Made by a program: the position numbers and the translations under genes
The notes under the pieces: generated by a model
Databases searched by the model: none
What the model was told of the DNA's origin: nothing
What the model saw: only the letters and a program-made list of their open reading frames with translations
Source: Solibacillus faecavium
GTDB lineage: Bacteria; Bacillota; Bacilli; Bacillales_A; Planococcaceae
Assembly: GCF_014836905.1 (NCBI RefSeq)
Contig: NZ_JACSPZ010000008.1
Coordinates: forward strand, 1 to 64,000
DNA: 64,000 nt
Direction: 5' to 3'
Shown here: positions 1 through 11,424 of the stretch, in pieces
How the letters are laid out: each line of letters opens with the position of its first letter
Position numbering within the stretch: the first letter of the stretch is position 1

Positions 1-98
1 AAAAGTTAAAATCTATTGTTTGCTTCATTTAAGAAGCTTGTTTCATTAACGTTGCTTGTTCAGTTTTCAAGGTTCATTGTGTTGTTCGAGTGACAACT
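1..98 (-). promoter_or_regulatory. rRNA operon leader (pre-16S 5' region)
   Basis: Read on the minus strand, this stretch contains the CTTGAAAACTGAACAA-type motif common in Bacillales rRNA leaders. It lies just downstream of three strong tandem promoters and contains no ORF. In B. subtilis rrnO follows gyrA, and the same position is seen here. The 16S gene itself would start beyond the left edge, so the assignment is inferred from motif and context. Confidence 0.75.
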
Positions 99-103
99 TT
101 TAT

Positions 104-133
104 ATCATAACATTTCTCTAAGTTGCTTGTCAA
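104..133 (-). promoter_or_regulatory. rRNA operon promoter, proximal
   Basis: On the minus strand there is a perfect -35 TTGACA (128-133) and a -10 TATGAT (104-109) with an 18-bp spacer, followed directly by the leader. A SigA-type promoter, the closest of three to the rRNA operon. Confidence 0.75.
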
Positions 134-186
134 CAACTTTTTGAAAGTTTTTAAGAAAAGTAATAACCCGTTTAACAGCTTTTATA

Positions 187-215
187 ATTCTATACTATTT
201 TCCCTCTTAAGTCAA
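187..215 (-). promoter_or_regulatory. rRNA operon promoter, middle
   Basis: Minus-strand -35 TTGACT (210-215) and -10 TAGAAT (187-192) with a 17-bp spacer, about 80 bp upstream of the proximal promoter. Tandem promoters are usual for rRNA operons. Confidence 0.65.
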
Positions 216-268
216 CTCTTTAATAAATTTTTATAATTTATAATTGGTTTCTCTTAAGGACTCTTAAT

Positions 269-297
269 ATAATATCATTGTGAAATCCTAGCGTCAA
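269..297 (-). promoter_or_regulatory. rRNA operon promoter, distal
   Basis: Minus-strand -35 TTGACG (292-297) and -10 TATTAT (269-274) with a 17-bp spacer. It is the third promoter in the series, spaced about 80 bp from the middle one. Confidence 0.6.
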
Positions 298-344
298 TAA
301 TTTTTTAAAAAAAGTTATGTTTGTTTTTAATATTTTATTTCTTA

Positions 345-382
345 TTAAAAAGAGCCGTATCCATTCTATGAAAAACAGCTCT
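345..382 (-). terminator. terminator of the HD-GYP-like gene
   Basis: Minus-strand hairpin with arms AGAGCTGT and ACGGCTCT (8 bp with one G-U pair) followed by a T run. It lies just after the stop codon of the gene ending at 402 and separates it from the rRNA promoters. Confidence 0.6.
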
Positions 383-401
383 CTTCAGAAATAATCTTAA
401 T

Positions 402-1502
402 CTAATAATCCTTTGTAATGACACGCGAAATATAGAAGCTTCTATTAGTAGCAAGATCCAGTAACTCTCCCGTACGAGTTAATTTTACTAGCGGGCGGGT
501 AGGGGAATATTTATTGATAAACATTACTTCTCCTAACTCTAAATTGGATAATTCAATTTTTGTTCCAATTGGTAAATCAACGACGATATCAATTAATGCC
601 TGCACAACTTTAATATCAAACTTTCCAAACTCTTCTTCTTTAATCATTTCGATTACCTTAAAAGGAGATTGTTTTGAACGATATACTCGCTCGCTAGTCA
701 TCGCATGGAAAACGTCTGCCACTGCGATAATTTGTGCAAACGTGGAGATGGAGCCATTACGGATTCCATTCGGATAGCCGCTGCCATCTAGTCGCTCGTG
801 ATGCTGGAAGATGGCTACTTTCATTACCTCTTTCATAGCAGGATTATTCTTTACTAACATAAAGCTATAAAAAGCATGTTTTCGTACTTCTTCAAATTCA
901 GAAGATGTTAACGCGTTTTTCTTGTCCCGTATACGCGCTGGAATACGTGACATTCCGCTATCCGCTAACATCCCCGCAATGGCTAGTTGAATAGTATCGC
1001 CACGTTCAAAGCCCATTTTTTTTGCTATAACCGTTGCAATTAATCCCGTAGCAATACAATGATGGTATAAGTAGTCCTTTGGATTTGAATAGTTATTTAT
1101 GTTGTATATGTACGAACGGTCTTCTAATACTTTTTCTATTAGTGGAATCATAATGCCCCGAACTTTTGTAAGATCAATTTTCCCACCAGCCGCCCAATTC
1201 AAAAATTCTTTTTTCAATTGGACAATGCCATCATTATAATAATTTTCAAAACTTATATACTTCGGTAGTGGCACAGTTAAAGGATTCTTTTCAGAATTCG
1301 TCTCAACTGACTTGATTTCTTCTAAATCGTTATAAACTAATACTGTTTTTAAATTAAAGAGCTCAATTACACGCAGATGCTCAGATATCACTTTAGTATC
1401 TTTATATATGATTGGATATTGTGTATTGGCAAATATATCTTCTGCAATTACCTTACCTAATCGTAATTCTTCGGCTCTCAAAACTATTGCTTCCAACTTC
1501 AC
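402..1502 (-). CDS. HD-GYP domain protein with degenerate HD motif
   Basis: A 366-residue protein with a GTG start preceded by AAGGGG. The N-terminal 130 residues match no domain I recognise. From about residue 140 it follows the HD-GYP fold: YHHCIATG near 146-153 and a well-preserved HHERLDGSGYP at 234-244, the signature of cyclic-di-GMP phosphodiesterases. The central HD motif, normally HDxGK, reads ADSGM at 180-184, so the metal-binding His and the Lys are gone while the Asp is kept. It may be a catalytically altered or nucleotide-sensing relative. It sits between gyrA and the rRNA operon, where B. subtilis has no such gene, and has its own terminator. Fold assignment is firm, activity uncertain. 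Confidence 0.85.
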   Translation of the reverse strand: MKLEAIVLRAEELRLGKVIAEDIFANTQYPIIYKDTKVISEHLRVIELFNLKTVLVYNDLEEIKSVETNSEKNPLTVPLPKYISFENYYNDGIVQLKKEFLNWAAGGKIDLTKVRGIMIPLIEKVLEDRSYIYNINNYSNPKDYLYHHCIATGLIATVIAKKMGFERGDTIQLAIAGMLADSGMSRIPARIRDKKNALTSSEFEEVRKHAFYSFMLVKNNPAMKEVMKVAIFQHHERLDGSGYPNGIRNGSISTFAQIIAVADVFHAMTSERVYRSKQSPFKVIEMIKEEEFGKFDIKVVQALIDIVVDLPIGTKIELSNLELGEVMFINKYSPTRPLVKLTRTGELLDLATNRSFYISRVITKDY

Positions 1503-1638
1503 AACCCCTTCAGTTCATTATTATAGGTATTTAGGTTTAATTGAAATATTTAGATTAGATAATCCAGAATTATAATTAATCCTTACAAATCTTTACTATT
1601 ACACAGTTTATTATAACGAATGGAGAAAAAAATACAAT

Positions 1639-1682
1639 TAAAAAAAGTAATCTAGATAGTAAAAACCTACTAGATTACTTTT
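1639..1682 (-). terminator. terminator of gyrA
   Basis: On the minus strand, arms AAAGTAATCTAG and CTAGATTACTTT form a 12-bp stem followed by a run of T. It is located immediately after the gyrA stop codon. Confidence 0.8.
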
Positions 1683-1686
1683 CGAT

Positions 1687-4188
1687 TTACTCTTCTGTTT
1701 CAGAAGTTGATTCGCCTTCTAAATCCGATTCTAATTCTAATTCGTCTTCATCAGTATCATCGTCTTTTTTCACACGTGCTACTGTTGCAACAATTTCTTC
1801 ATCTGCTAGGCGAATTAAACGAACACCTTGCGTGCTTCGTCCAATAACAGAAATATCTTTAACATCCATGCGGATCAACATACCGTTAATTGTAATTAGC
1901 ATAATGTCTTCTGAACCATCAACTGCTTTTACCGCACACATCTTACCGTTCTTATCAGTAATTTGCATCGTCTTCAGACCTAAACCACCACGGCTTTGTA
2001 AACGGTACTCTGATTCAGGCGTACGTTTACCGTAACCTTTTTCAGTAACAACTAATATTTCCTGACCCGGTTCAATAATTTCCATACCAACTACATAATC
2101 GCCATCACGAAGTTTAATACCTCTAACCCCTGCAGCAGTACGCCCCATTGAACGAATATCGTCTTCTTTGAAACGAACTAGCATACCTTCACGAGTACCG
2201 ATAATAATTTCTTTCGTACCATCTGTTAAATGGACTGAAATTAAATCATCATCTTCACGCAATGTAATAGCAATTAACCCATTCGTACGAATATTTGCGA
2301 ATTGGTCTACTGGTGTACGTTTCGTTACACCCGTTTTTGTCGTAAAGATAAAGTATGCATCTTCTTTAAATTCCGTAACGCGAATCATTGCAGTAACATG
2401 TTCACCTTTATCGATATTCAGTAAGTTAACAATTGGTAAACCTTTTGCCTGTCTACCGAATTCAGGAATTTCGTATCCTTTTGCACGGAAAACTTTACCT
2501 TTTGAAGTAAAGAATAAAATCGTATCATGCGTAGATGTAAATAGTAAATGCTCAACGAAATCATCCTCATTCGTACCCATACCTTGTACACCACGGCCCC
2601 CTCGCTTTTGCGAGCGATATGTATTCGCTGCTAAACGTTTAATATACCCGTTATGTGTCAATGTCAGTACTGAATTTTCTCTTGGGATTAAATCTTCGTC
2701 TTCTATCATTTCTAAACCGCCAGCAGTTATTTCTGTACGGCGTGTATCATTGAAACGTTCTTTAATTTCCGTCATTTCTGTACGGATAATCTCAATTACC
2801 TTTGCTTCATCAGCTAAAATCGCCTTTAATTCGTCGATTAGTTTTAGAAGTTCTTGGTATTCTGCTTCAATTTTTTCACGTTCCAATCCGCTTAAACGTA
2901 CTAGGCGCATATCTAAAATTGCTTGTGCCTGACGTTCAGATAAATTGAAGCGCTCCATTAATTGAGGTCTTGCTTCTTCCCCACTTCGAGAGGCACGGAT
3001 AATCGCAATAATTTCATCAATATGATCCAGTGCGATACGTAAGCCTTCTAAAATATGTGCACGTTCTTCTGCTTTTCGAAGTTCGAAAGCAGTACGACGT
3101 TTAATAACTACTTTTTGGTGTTCTAAGTAATGATAGAGCACTTCTTTTAGACCTAATACTTTTGGCTGTCCATCCACTAATGCAAGCATATTTACACCGA
3201 AGCTTGATTGCATCGCTGTTTGTTTAAATAAGTTGTTGAGTACAACGTTTGCATTGGCATCACGACGAACCTCAATCACAATACGCATACCATTACGATC
3301 TGATTCATCCCGTAAATTTGTAATACCATCAATTTTTTTATCACGTACTAGCTCAGCAATTTTTTCAATAAGTTTTGCTTTATTCACTTGGTAAGGTAAT
3401 TCGTGAACTAAAATTGTCTCTTTACCATTTGCAGCTTGTTCAATCTCAACTTTTGCACGAACTGTTAAAGAACCTCTGCCTGTTTCGTAGGCACGGCGAA
3501 TCCCGGAACGACCTAAAAGAATACCACCTGTCGGGAAATCAGGTCCCGGAATAATTTCCATCAGCTCTTCAGTTGTAATACTTGGGTTATCCGCAACTGC
3601 CAATACCGCATCAATTGTTTCTCCTAATTGATGTGGTGGGATATTTGTCGCCATACCTACAGCGATTCCCGAAGCACCGTTTACTAAAAGGTTTGGATAA
3701 CGTGCTGGTAATACTAACGGCTCGTTTTCACTACCATCATAGTTCGGACCATAATTAATTGTATCTTTATTGATATCGCGAAGCATTTCCATCGCGATTT
3801 TTGACATACGAGATTCTGTGTAACGCATAGCTGCAGCGCCATCACCATCTACCGAACCAAAGTTACCGTGACCATCAACAAGCATGTAACGATAGCTGAA
3901 ATCCTGTGCCATACGTACCATTGCATCATAGATGGAAGAGTCACCATGTGGATGGAACTTACCCATTACATCCCCAACGATACGAGCACTCTTCTTATAT
4001 GGTTTATCTGAAGTATTACCTAATTCCTGCATGCCGTACAAAATACGACGGTGTACTGGCTTAAGCCCATCGCGTACATCCGGTAAGGCACGTGAAACGA
4101 TAACGCTCATCGCATAGCTTAAGAAAGATGATTTAATCTCTGTTGTAATATTTTTTGATTCTATATGTCCATGTTGAATGTCAGACAA
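1687..4188 (-). CDS. gyrA: DNA gyrase subunit A
   Basis: An 833-residue DNA gyrase A subunit, which cuts and rejoins DNA to introduce negative supercoils with GyrB. Visible marks are [17 protein letters not shown] near residue 25, the catalytic tyrosine Y123 in AAMRYTE, the quinolone-resistance region HGDSSIYD at 81-88 with Ser84 and Asp88 (a wild-type-like arrangement), and the GyrA box [10 protein letters not shown] that begins the DNA-wrapping C-terminal domain. The C-terminal tail is strongly acidic. The start is TTG, chosen because AAGGAGGTCC lies at the right distance and no nearer ATG exists. It follows gyrB by 28 bp, so the two are probably co-transcribed, and a hairpin terminator follows. 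Confidence 0.99.
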   Translation of the reverse strand: MSDIQHGHIESKNITTEIKSSFLSYAMSVIVSRALPDVRDGLKPVHRRILYGMQELGNTSDKPYKKSARIVGDVMGKFHPHGDSSIYDAMVRMAQDFSYRYMLVDGHGNFGSVDGDGAAAMRYTESRMSKIAMEMLRDINKDTINYGPNYDGSENEPLVLPARYPNLLVNGASGIAVGMATNIPPHQLGETIDAVLAVADNPSITTEELMEIIPGPDFPTGGILLGRSGIRRAYETGRGSLTVRAKVEIEQAANGKETILVHELPYQVNKAKLIEKIAELVRDKKIDGITNLRDESDRNGMRIVIEVRRDANANVVLNNLFKQTAMQSSFGVNMLALVDGQPKVLGLKEVLYHYLEHQKVVIKRRTAFELRKAEERAHILEGLRIALDHIDEIIAIIRASRSGEEARPQLMERFNLSERQAQAILDMRLVRLSGLEREKIEAEYQELLKLIDELKAILADEAKVIEIIRTEMTEIKERFNDTRRTEITAGGLEMIEDEDLIPRENSVLTLTHNGYIKRLAANTYRSQKRGGRGVQGMGTNEDDFVEHLLFTSTHDTILFFTSKGKVFRAKGYEIPEFGRQAKGLPIVNLLNIDKGEHVTAMIRVTEFKEDAYFIFTTKTGVTKRTPVDQFANIRTNGLIAITLREDDDLISVHLTDGTKEIIIGTREGMLVRFKEDDIRSMGRTAAGVRGIKLRDGDYVVGMEIIEPGQEILVVTEKGYGKRTPESEYRLQSRGGLGLKTMQITDKNGKMCAVKAVDGSEDIMLITINGMLIRMDVKDISVIGRSTQGVRLIRLADEEIVATVARVKKDDDTDEDELELESDLEGESTSETEE

Positions 4189-4216
4189 AATAAGGACCTC
4201 CTTCCAATTGAACTAA

Positions 4217-6148
<1,932 letters not shown>

Positions 6149-6209
6149 TCACCTACTCTTTCATAACTTTCAGTATGCTTCGCTAATATTAACTTTCATG
6201 CATTTATCG

Positions 6210-7322
6210 TTATTCAATTGCTCCTTTTTTCACATGGAACAATTTAGCGTGCTGTATTGTTTCATGGTGAATACCTTCAACACTTGTCGTTGTAACAAAT
6301 GTTTGAACTTCACCTTGAATTGTATTTAATAAATGTGATTGACGATAATCATCTAATTCAGATAAAACATCATCCAACAATAAAATCGGTGTTTCTTTTG
6401 TTTCTTGTTTTATGAGCTCGATTTCAGCAAGCTTTAGTGATAACGCAGTTGTACGTTGTTGACCTTGCGAGCCATATACTTGTACATCATAGTCATTCAC
6501 GAAAAACTGCAAATCATCACGGTGTGGACCTATTAATGTTACGCCTCGCTCAATTTCACGCTGTTTAACCTCTTTTAGTTTTTCCGTTAAATGCGCTATC
6601 ATTTGCTCAGCTGACCAATTTGCTTCCATCCCTGACACAGGGCGGTATTTAATTACAAGCTTTTCTAGACCGCGTGATATGCCAAAATGAATTGGTTCCG
6701 CCCACTCCTGCAAGAGTTCCATAAATTGAAATCTTTTACGAATTATTTGTATAGCTGCCTGAACATATTGCTCTGTATAAATATCAAACATTACATCAGA
6801 TGCAAATGCTTGTTTGCCTTGGTTTTTTTTCAGTAAATGATTACGTTGTTTTAATACCTTTTGAAATGTCAGTAAATCATGTAAATAGACTGGCGATATT
6901 TGCCCGATTTCCATATCGATAAATCTTCGGCGAATTTGTGGGCTACCTTTTACGATATTCAAATCTTCAGGAGCAAACATGACAACATTCATCTGTCCAA
7001 TGTAATTACTTAATTTAGTTTGTTCAAGATGATTGATTTTGCCTTTTTTGCCCTTTTTTGAAATCGTTAATTCGATAGGAATGCCACCGTAACGCTTATT
7101 TACCACACCTTCTATTTTACCATAATCCGCGTCCCAAAGTATTAATTCTTTATCGTTCGCAGTACGATGAGATTTGGCCATCGCTAGTACATAGATTGAT
7201 TCCATAACATTTGTTTTTCCTTGAGCATTCTCCCCAATAAAAACGTTAATTTTATTTGAAAAATCTAGTGTTAACGATTCATAGTTACGATAATTCGTTA
7301 GCTGTAAGCGCTCGATGTTCAT
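6210..7322 (-). CDS. recF: DNA replication and repair protein RecF
   Basis: A 370-residue SMC-like ATPase that helps load RecA at single-strand gaps and stalled forks. The Walker A motif GENAQGKTN is near residue 34, the ABC signature-like region [18 protein letters not shown] is near residue 295, and Walker B with D-loop [11 protein letters not shown] follows. The length matches the family. The ATG start lies 3 bp after the yaaA stop, so the two are almost certainly translated from one transcript. Confidence 0.98.
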   Translation of the reverse strand: MNIERLQLTNYRNYESLTLDFSNKINVFIGENAQGKTNVMESIYVLAMAKSHRTANDKELILWDADYGKIEGVVNKRYGGIPIELTISKKGKKGKINHLEQTKLSNYIGQMNVVMFAPEDLNIVKGSPQIRRRFIDMEIGQISPVYLHDLLTFQKVLKQRNHLLKKNQGKQAFASDVMFDIYTEQYVQAAIQIIRKRFQFMELLQEWAEPIHFGISRGLEKLVIKYRPVSGMEANWSAEQMIAHLTEKLKEVKQREIERGVTLIGPHRDDLQFFVNDYDVQVYGSQGQQRTTALSLKLAEIELIKQETKETPILLLDDVLSELDDYRQSHLLNTIQGEVQTFVTTTSVEGIHHETIQHAKLFHVKKGAIE

Positions 7323-7325
7323 GAA

Positions 7326-7562
7326 TTATTCTTCTCCGTTTGCAATAAACGCATCCACAATTTTAAATCGGCCAACACCTGGGATATTAATAACATCTCC
7401 ATGACGTAATTTTTTTCCTCGGCGACCTTCTGCTTCTCCATTCACAAACACTTCATGTTCACTTAAAAACCATTTTGCCATACCACCAGAGCTAATTGTA
7501 TCTGTCATTTTCAGCGCTTGACCAAGCGTTATAAATTCTGTATCAATTACTAAATCATTCAA
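7326..7562 (-). CDS. yaaA: S4 domain protein YaaA (RlbA-type)
   Basis: A 78-residue protein consisting essentially of one S4 RNA-binding domain, with the conserved stretches LGQALKMTD, SGGMAKWFLSEHEVFVNGE and RRGKKLRHGDVI. In Bacillales this gene always lies between dnaN and recF, as here. In B. subtilis the protein is associated with ribosome assembly; that role is transferred by family. A terminator-like hairpin separates it from dnaN, so its own promoter is likely. Confidence 0.95.
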   Translation of the reverse strand: MNDLVIDTEFITLGQALKMTDTISSGGMAKWFLSEHEVFVNGEAEGRRGKKLRHGDVINIPGVGRFKIVDAFIANGEE

Positions 7563-7627
7563 CGTAATTCATCCTCCACTTAAATAAAGTCTTATCATTC
7601 TATCATACCTAAAATTTGTCCATAAGT

Positions 7628-7674
7628 AAAAAAGGAATGGTTCAATAACAAGTTAAAGACCATTCCTTTTTAAA
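7628..7674 (-). terminator. terminator between dnaN and yaaA
   Basis: Arms AAAAAGGAATGGT and ACCATTCCTTTTT form a 13-bp stem with T-rich flanks in both directions. It lies directly after the dnaN stop, which implies at least partial uncoupling of dnaA-dnaN from yaaA-recF-gyrBA. Confidence 0.8.
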
Positions 7675-7686
7675 AATTATATTTTT

Positions 7687-8823
7687 TTAGTAAGTACGTA
7701 CCGGTAAAATCAGTTGTAAAATCGCATCATCTGCTACAGATCGCAGAATGAATGGACGCATTGCCCCCGTAAATTCAATTACAACATCTTGACCATCAAT
7801 TGCTTTTAGCGCTTCCATCATGTATTTTGCACTGAAGGAAATTTTTAAAGTTTCCCCTTCTAGGCTTTCCACTTGGATTTGCTCTTCCACTTTACCAATC
7901 TCAGGTGAATTTGATGATATTTCCACTGTTTGGTTTTCAAGCGTTTCAAATCGAACAACATTATTACGGTCTTCACGAGCAAGCAACGATGCACGGTCAA
8001 TTGCTTGAAGAAGTGATTTTCCGTTAATAGTAATCATTGTTTTAAATTCTTCTGGAATTAAACGGGATGTGTCTGGGTAATTCCCTTCCAAAAGACGTGA
8101 AAAGAAAAGAACGTCATCTGTTTTAAACAGTACATGTTGACTCGTTAATACAATTTGTACTGGGTTATTCGTATCTTCTAAAATTTTATTTAATTCATTT
8201 AAACTTTTTCCTGGAATAACAACTGAAGTCACATCAGTTGGTAAATTTTCAAGATTTACTTTACGACGTGCTAAACGGTGACTATCCGTTGCAACGCATA
8301 TTAATTCATCGCCATCAACTTTCCAGTTTACACCTGTCAACACGGGACGGCTTTCAGAAGTAGCTACAGCAAATACCGTTTCACGAATAATCGACTTTAA
8401 TAGATCCGTAGGTATTGTAAATTGGCGATCAGCTGCAAGTTCAGGTAGTTGTGGATATTCTGTTGCATCAGATCCGATTAGATGAAATTCTGATTTACCA
8501 GAACGAATAATTGTTGCAGTACCGTTTGTAATTTCAATTTCTACTTCGTTTGTAGGTAATTTACGAACAATTTCGTTGAACATACGTGCTTGTAATACGA
8601 TAGAACCTGTTTGAGTAATGTTTATGATTTGTTCGCCATTTTCTTCTACTGGGATAAATGTTTGGATTGTAATATCTGCATCACTACCAGTTAAAGTCAT
8701 ACCTTCATTTGTAACATCAATCTTAATTCCTGTTAAAATAGGAATCGTCGTTTTAGAGCTAACTGCTTTCATTACATCATTTAATCCAGCTAAAAGATGA
8801 TCACGTAAAATATTAAATTTCAT
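7687..8823 (-). CDS. dnaN: DNA polymerase III beta subunit (sliding clamp)
   Basis: A 378-residue beta clamp that encircles DNA and tethers DNA polymerase III. It has the three repeated clamp domains, starting MKFNILRDHLLAGLNDVMKAV, and ends in the conserved MRPFILRS and LQLILPVRTY segment. The length equals that of B. subtilis DnaN. The ATG start is 170 bp after dnaA; that gap holds the unwinding part of oriC. Confidence 0.99.
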   Translation of the reverse strand: MKFNILRDHLLAGLNDVMKAVSSKTTIPILTGIKIDVTNEGMTLTGSDADITIQTFIPVEENGEQIINITQTGSIVLQARMFNEIVRKLPTNEVEIEITNGTATIIRSGKSEFHLIGSDATEYPQLPELAADRQFTIPTDLLKSIIRETVFAVATSESRPVLTGVNWKVDGDELICVATDSHRLARRKVNLENLPTDVTSVVIPGKSLNELNKILEDTNNPVQIVLTSQHVLFKTDDVLFFSRLLEGNYPDTSRLIPEEFKTMITINGKSLLQAIDRASLLAREDRNNVVRFETLENQTVEISSNSPEIGKVEEQIQVESLEGETLKISFSAKYMMEALKAIDGQDVVIEFTGAMRPFILRSVADDAILQLILPVRTY

Positions 8824-8993
8824 TAGTTTACCTCTCTTATATAATTAATTATTTATTTAAAGATATTAATAGATATAGTAATAGGTCCTGTGGATTTGTG
8901 GATAACCGAACTTTTTCTTACGGCTTGTAAGCTATCCACATGTGCACAAGTTGTGAATATCCTTGTGTGAAAAACAGTGAGTTATACACAACT
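8824..8993. other. oriC: oriC, dnaA-dnaN part: DnaA boxes, DnaA-trios and AT-rich unwinding element
   Basis: The gap between dnaN and dnaA holds a perfect DnaA box TGTGGATAA (8897-8905), the near-perfect CTATCCACA (8932-8940) and TTATACACA (8982-8990). Going from the perfect box toward dnaN there is a short GC-richer stretch (8885-8896), then an 18-nt run of trinucleotides at 8867-8884 which on the minus strand reads CTA-TTA-CTA-TAT-CTA-TTA. This matches the DnaA-trio pattern described for B. subtilis. It is followed by an almost pure A/T tract (8824-8866). Box, spacer, trios, then AT-rich DNA is the basal unwinding architecture. Confidence 0.85.
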
Positions 8994-10337
8994 TTACTTA
9001 CCTAGCATGCTTCGAATTTGTTTAATATCCTGTTGGAGTTGTTGATCCGTTTTAATTAATGAAGATATTTTTTCATGTGCATGTATGACGGTCGTATGGT
9101 CTCGGCCACCAAATTCCTCACCAATTTTAGGTAATGAAAAATCCGTTAGTTCTCTCGATAAATACATTGCAACCTGTCTTGGGAAAGCAATCGACTTTGT
9201 ACGGCGCTTTGCCGTAAAATCCTCTAATCGAATATTGAAGTGTTCGCCAGTTGCTGTTTGAATATCTAAAATTGAAATCATGCGCGGCTTTGAGTTTGGC
9301 ATAATATCTTTTAGAGCTTCTGCAGCCAGTTCCGGTGAGACATCCGTATTGACCAAAGAAGAATAAGCAACTACACGGATTAATGCACCTTCCAATTCAC
9401 GGATATTTGTATCGACTTGGTTGGCAATATACAGCATAACCTCATTTGGAATATCTAGACCGTCAGCTTTGGCTTTTTTTCGTAAAATAGCAATACGTGT
9501 TTCTAAATCAGGTGGTGCTATGTCTGTGATTAAACCCCATTCAAATCGAGAGCGCAAACGATCTTCCAATGTAGGGATTTCCTTAGGTGGTCGGTCACTT
9601 GAAATGACAATTTGTTTTGATTCTTCATGTAAAGTATTGAATGTATGGAAAAACTCCTCTTGCGTTGATTCTTTCCCAGCTAAAAACTGAATATCGTCAA
9701 TTAGCAACACATCAACATTCCGGTATTTATTACGAAAATCAATTGTTTTGTTATCACGAATCGAGTTGATAAATTCATTTGTGAATTTCTCCGATGATAA
9801 ATAGACGACATTTGCAGTAGGATTATGTTCTTTTACATAATGGCCAATGGCATGCATTAAATGGGTTTTTCCAAGTCCTACCCCCCCGTATATAAAGAAA
9901 GGGTTATACGCTTTTGCTGGTGCTTCTGCTACAGCTAAGCTTGCTGCATGAGCAAAGCGATTACCAGAACCGATAACGAACGTATCAAATGTGTATTTTG
10001 GATTGAGCATACCAGGTGTAATATCATGATGTTCACTTGATTTTGCTTGGGTAATTGGTGGTGGTAGTTCAAAGTCGTCTGCAACTTGATCTTTCTGAAC
10101 GACAAATTTTATGACCAGATCTTCGCCAGTTAACTCATTTAATATTCCTGTAATCATATGAATATAGTATTGTTCAAGCCAATCACGGGCAAAAGAGTTA
10201 GGTGCTGATATCGTTACTTTTGTGCCACTATGAGCCAACAGTTTTGTCGATTTCAGCCAAGTATCAAAGCTCGGTTTTGAAATTTTTTGTTCAGCTTGGG
10301 CAAGGACGGCATTCCATAAATTTTCTAAATGTTCCAA
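8994..10337 (-). CDS. dnaA: chromosomal replication initiator DnaA
   Basis: A 447-residue initiator ATPase that binds DnaA boxes and opens oriC. Domain I starts [16 protein letters not shown]. The AAA+ domain carries Walker [11 protein letters not shown] near residue 153 and Walker [13 protein letters not shown]. Domain IV ends with the DNA-recognition signature [15 protein letters not shown]. The start is TTG, preceded by AAAGGAAG, and aligns with the known start of the B. subtilis protein; there is no ATG nearby. Box clusters on both sides point to autoregulation. Confidence 0.99.
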   Translation of the reverse strand: MEHLENLWNAVLAQAEQKISKPSFDTWLKSTKLLAHSGTKVTISAPNSFARDWLEQYYIHMITGILNELTGEDLVIKFVVQKDQVADDFELPPPITQAKSSEHHDITPGMLNPKYTFDTFVIGSGNRFAHAASLAVAEAPAKAYNPFFIYGGVGLGKTHLMHAIGHYVKEHNPTANVVYLSSEKFTNEFINSIRDNKTIDFRNKYRNVDVLLIDDIQFLAGKESTQEEFFHTFNTLHEESKQIVISSDRPPKEIPTLEDRLRSRFEWGLITDIAPPDLETRIAILRKKAKADGLDIPNEVMLYIANQVDTNIRELEGALIRVVAYSSLVNTDVSPELAAEALKDIMPNSKPRMISILDIQTATGEHFNIRLEDFTAKRRTKSIAFPRQVAMYLSRELTDFSLPKIGEEFGGRDHTTVIHAHEKISSLIKTDQQLQQDIKQIRSMLGK

Positions 10338-10377
10338 GCTTGTTCTTCCTTTCGTTAATTCGTTTCACATATTAATT

Positions 10378-10407
10378 CATATATTAGAAAAGATTTATTT
10401 CGTTCAA
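10378..10407 (-). promoter_or_regulatory. probable dnaA promoter
   Basis: Minus-strand -35 TTGAAC (10402-10407) and -10 TATATG (10378-10383) with an 18-bp spacer, about 40 bp upstream of the dnaA TTG start and downstream of the box array. The -10 is imperfect, so this is a candidate only. Confidence 0.4.
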
Positions 10408-10459
10408 CATAGAATGAGATAATTTTTTTTATGTGATTTTTGTTGAAACTGTTTCGTTC

Positions 10460-10864
10460 TTATTCACAAAAAAAAGAAACGCCCTGTTAGATATTTAATA
10501 GAAAAACAGAGCCATAAAATATGAACTTTATCAATAAAAAACACTTTCATACACATACCCACACATTGTGGATATGTGTTATACAATTGCCGGGGAAATC
10601 ATTGTCCACAGATTATCAACAATTGTGGATAAAATATTTCCCAGAAAAGAATTCCACAAAGTAAAACACAGTTATCGTATCAAATAAAGTGAGCTATTTC
10701 AATACTTAATCAATCTTATCCACATAATCATATGTTATTCGAGTCATAGTTGTCCACAGGGAAGTTATATGTGAAAAAGCTGTAGATAAACGTTGTGGAT
10801 AATTTTTTGAGAAAAAAAACTACTCACAGGCTGAAGTTGAAAAATATTTATGGATTGTGGATAA
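10460..10864. other. oriC: oriC, upstream part: DnaA-box array
   Basis: The dnaA-rpmH gap contains four perfect DnaA boxes: TGTGGATAA at 10624-10632, 10794-10802 and 10856-10864, and TTATCCACA at 10716-10724. There are also single-mismatch boxes at 10460-10468, 10567-10575, 10602-10610, 10613-10621, 10750-10758 and 10781-10789. No ORF occupies the interval. This is the equivalent of the incAB clusters of B. subtilis. Confidence 0.9.
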
Positions 10865-10933
10865 CTGGCTAGAGGAAAGATTAGGAGAATTAATTAGGAA
10901 ATTCATTTTAAAATAGAAAAATAAATAGAAGGA

Positions 10934-10963
10934 TTGACAAATGGGTTTCATTATTTATATAAT
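10934..10963 (+). promoter_or_regulatory. rpmH promoter
   Basis: Perfect -35 TTGACA (10934-10939) and perfect -10 TATAAT (10958-10963), 18-bp spacer, 60 bp upstream of the rpmH start codon. Confidence 0.85.
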
Positions 10964-11022
10964 ATCATGGTCTGTATGTAGAGATAGATATAGTAACGCT
11001 CGAATTCAGGAGGTGTATATAA

Positions 11023-11157
11023 ATGAAACGCACGTACCAACCTAAAAAACGTAAGCACTCTAAAGTTCACGGTTTCCGCGCTCGTATGAGCACTAAAAAC
11101 GGCCGTAACGTATTAGCTCGCCGTCGTAAAAAAGGAAGAAAAGTATTATCAGCATAA
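11023..11157 (+). CDS. rpmH: 50S ribosomal protein L34
   Basis: A 44-residue, highly basic protein beginning [18 protein letters not shown] and containing [17 protein letters not shown], which is the L34 family over its whole length. AGGAGGTG at 11008-11015 precedes the ATG by 7 bp. The first gene right of oriC, transcribed away from it, with its own strong promoter and terminator. Confidence 0.98.
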   Translation: MKRTYQPKKRKHSKVHGFRARMSTKNGRNVLARRRKKGRKVLSA

Positions 11158-11159
11158 GT

Positions 11160-11190
11160 CCACTGAGCCACATCAGTGGTCTTTTTTTTC
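11160..11190 (+). terminator. rpmH terminator
   Basis: Stem CCACTGA / TCAGTGG (11160-11166 and 11173-11179) followed by a long T run directly after the rpmH stop. It implies that rnpA is expressed by read-through or its own promoter. Confidence 0.85.
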
Positions 11191-11193
11191 TTT

Positions 11194-11366
11194 TATCTTC
11201 ATTCAGTAGAAAATACTTACCTGTATAGGTAGGGGATGCATGTTTGTTTTGTCAGTTCCGTAGGTGTTATAGACACTGAATGAAGATAAGCCTCTGGCAG
11301 ATGGCTCAGATTTTGAAGGTAATTTTTTACTGGAAAATCTGGCGCAATTACGCCTAGGTGTAATTG
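11194..11366. repeat. inverted-repeat unit between rpmH and rnpA
   Basis: A perfect 14-bp inverted repeat, TATCTTCATTCAGT at 11194-11207 and ACTGAATGAAGATA at 11275-11288, encloses 67 bp. It is followed by AGATTTT...AAAATCT arms and a 22-bp imperfect palindrome at 11345-11366 (CAATTACGC core). No convincing gene lies on either strand. The arrangement resembles a small non-coding mobile unit or a structured RNA; I do not recognise the family. Confidence 0.55.
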
Positions 11367-11424
11367 ATTGTTTCGACAGAAGCAAAAAAAGTACCAATGA
11401 TTAGATGGAGCAGGTGAATGGATC

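Noticed and set aside
2168-2932. 254-codon open frame opposite gyrA
   Set aside because: Antisense shadow of a conserved gene; composition and lack of a start signal speak against coding.
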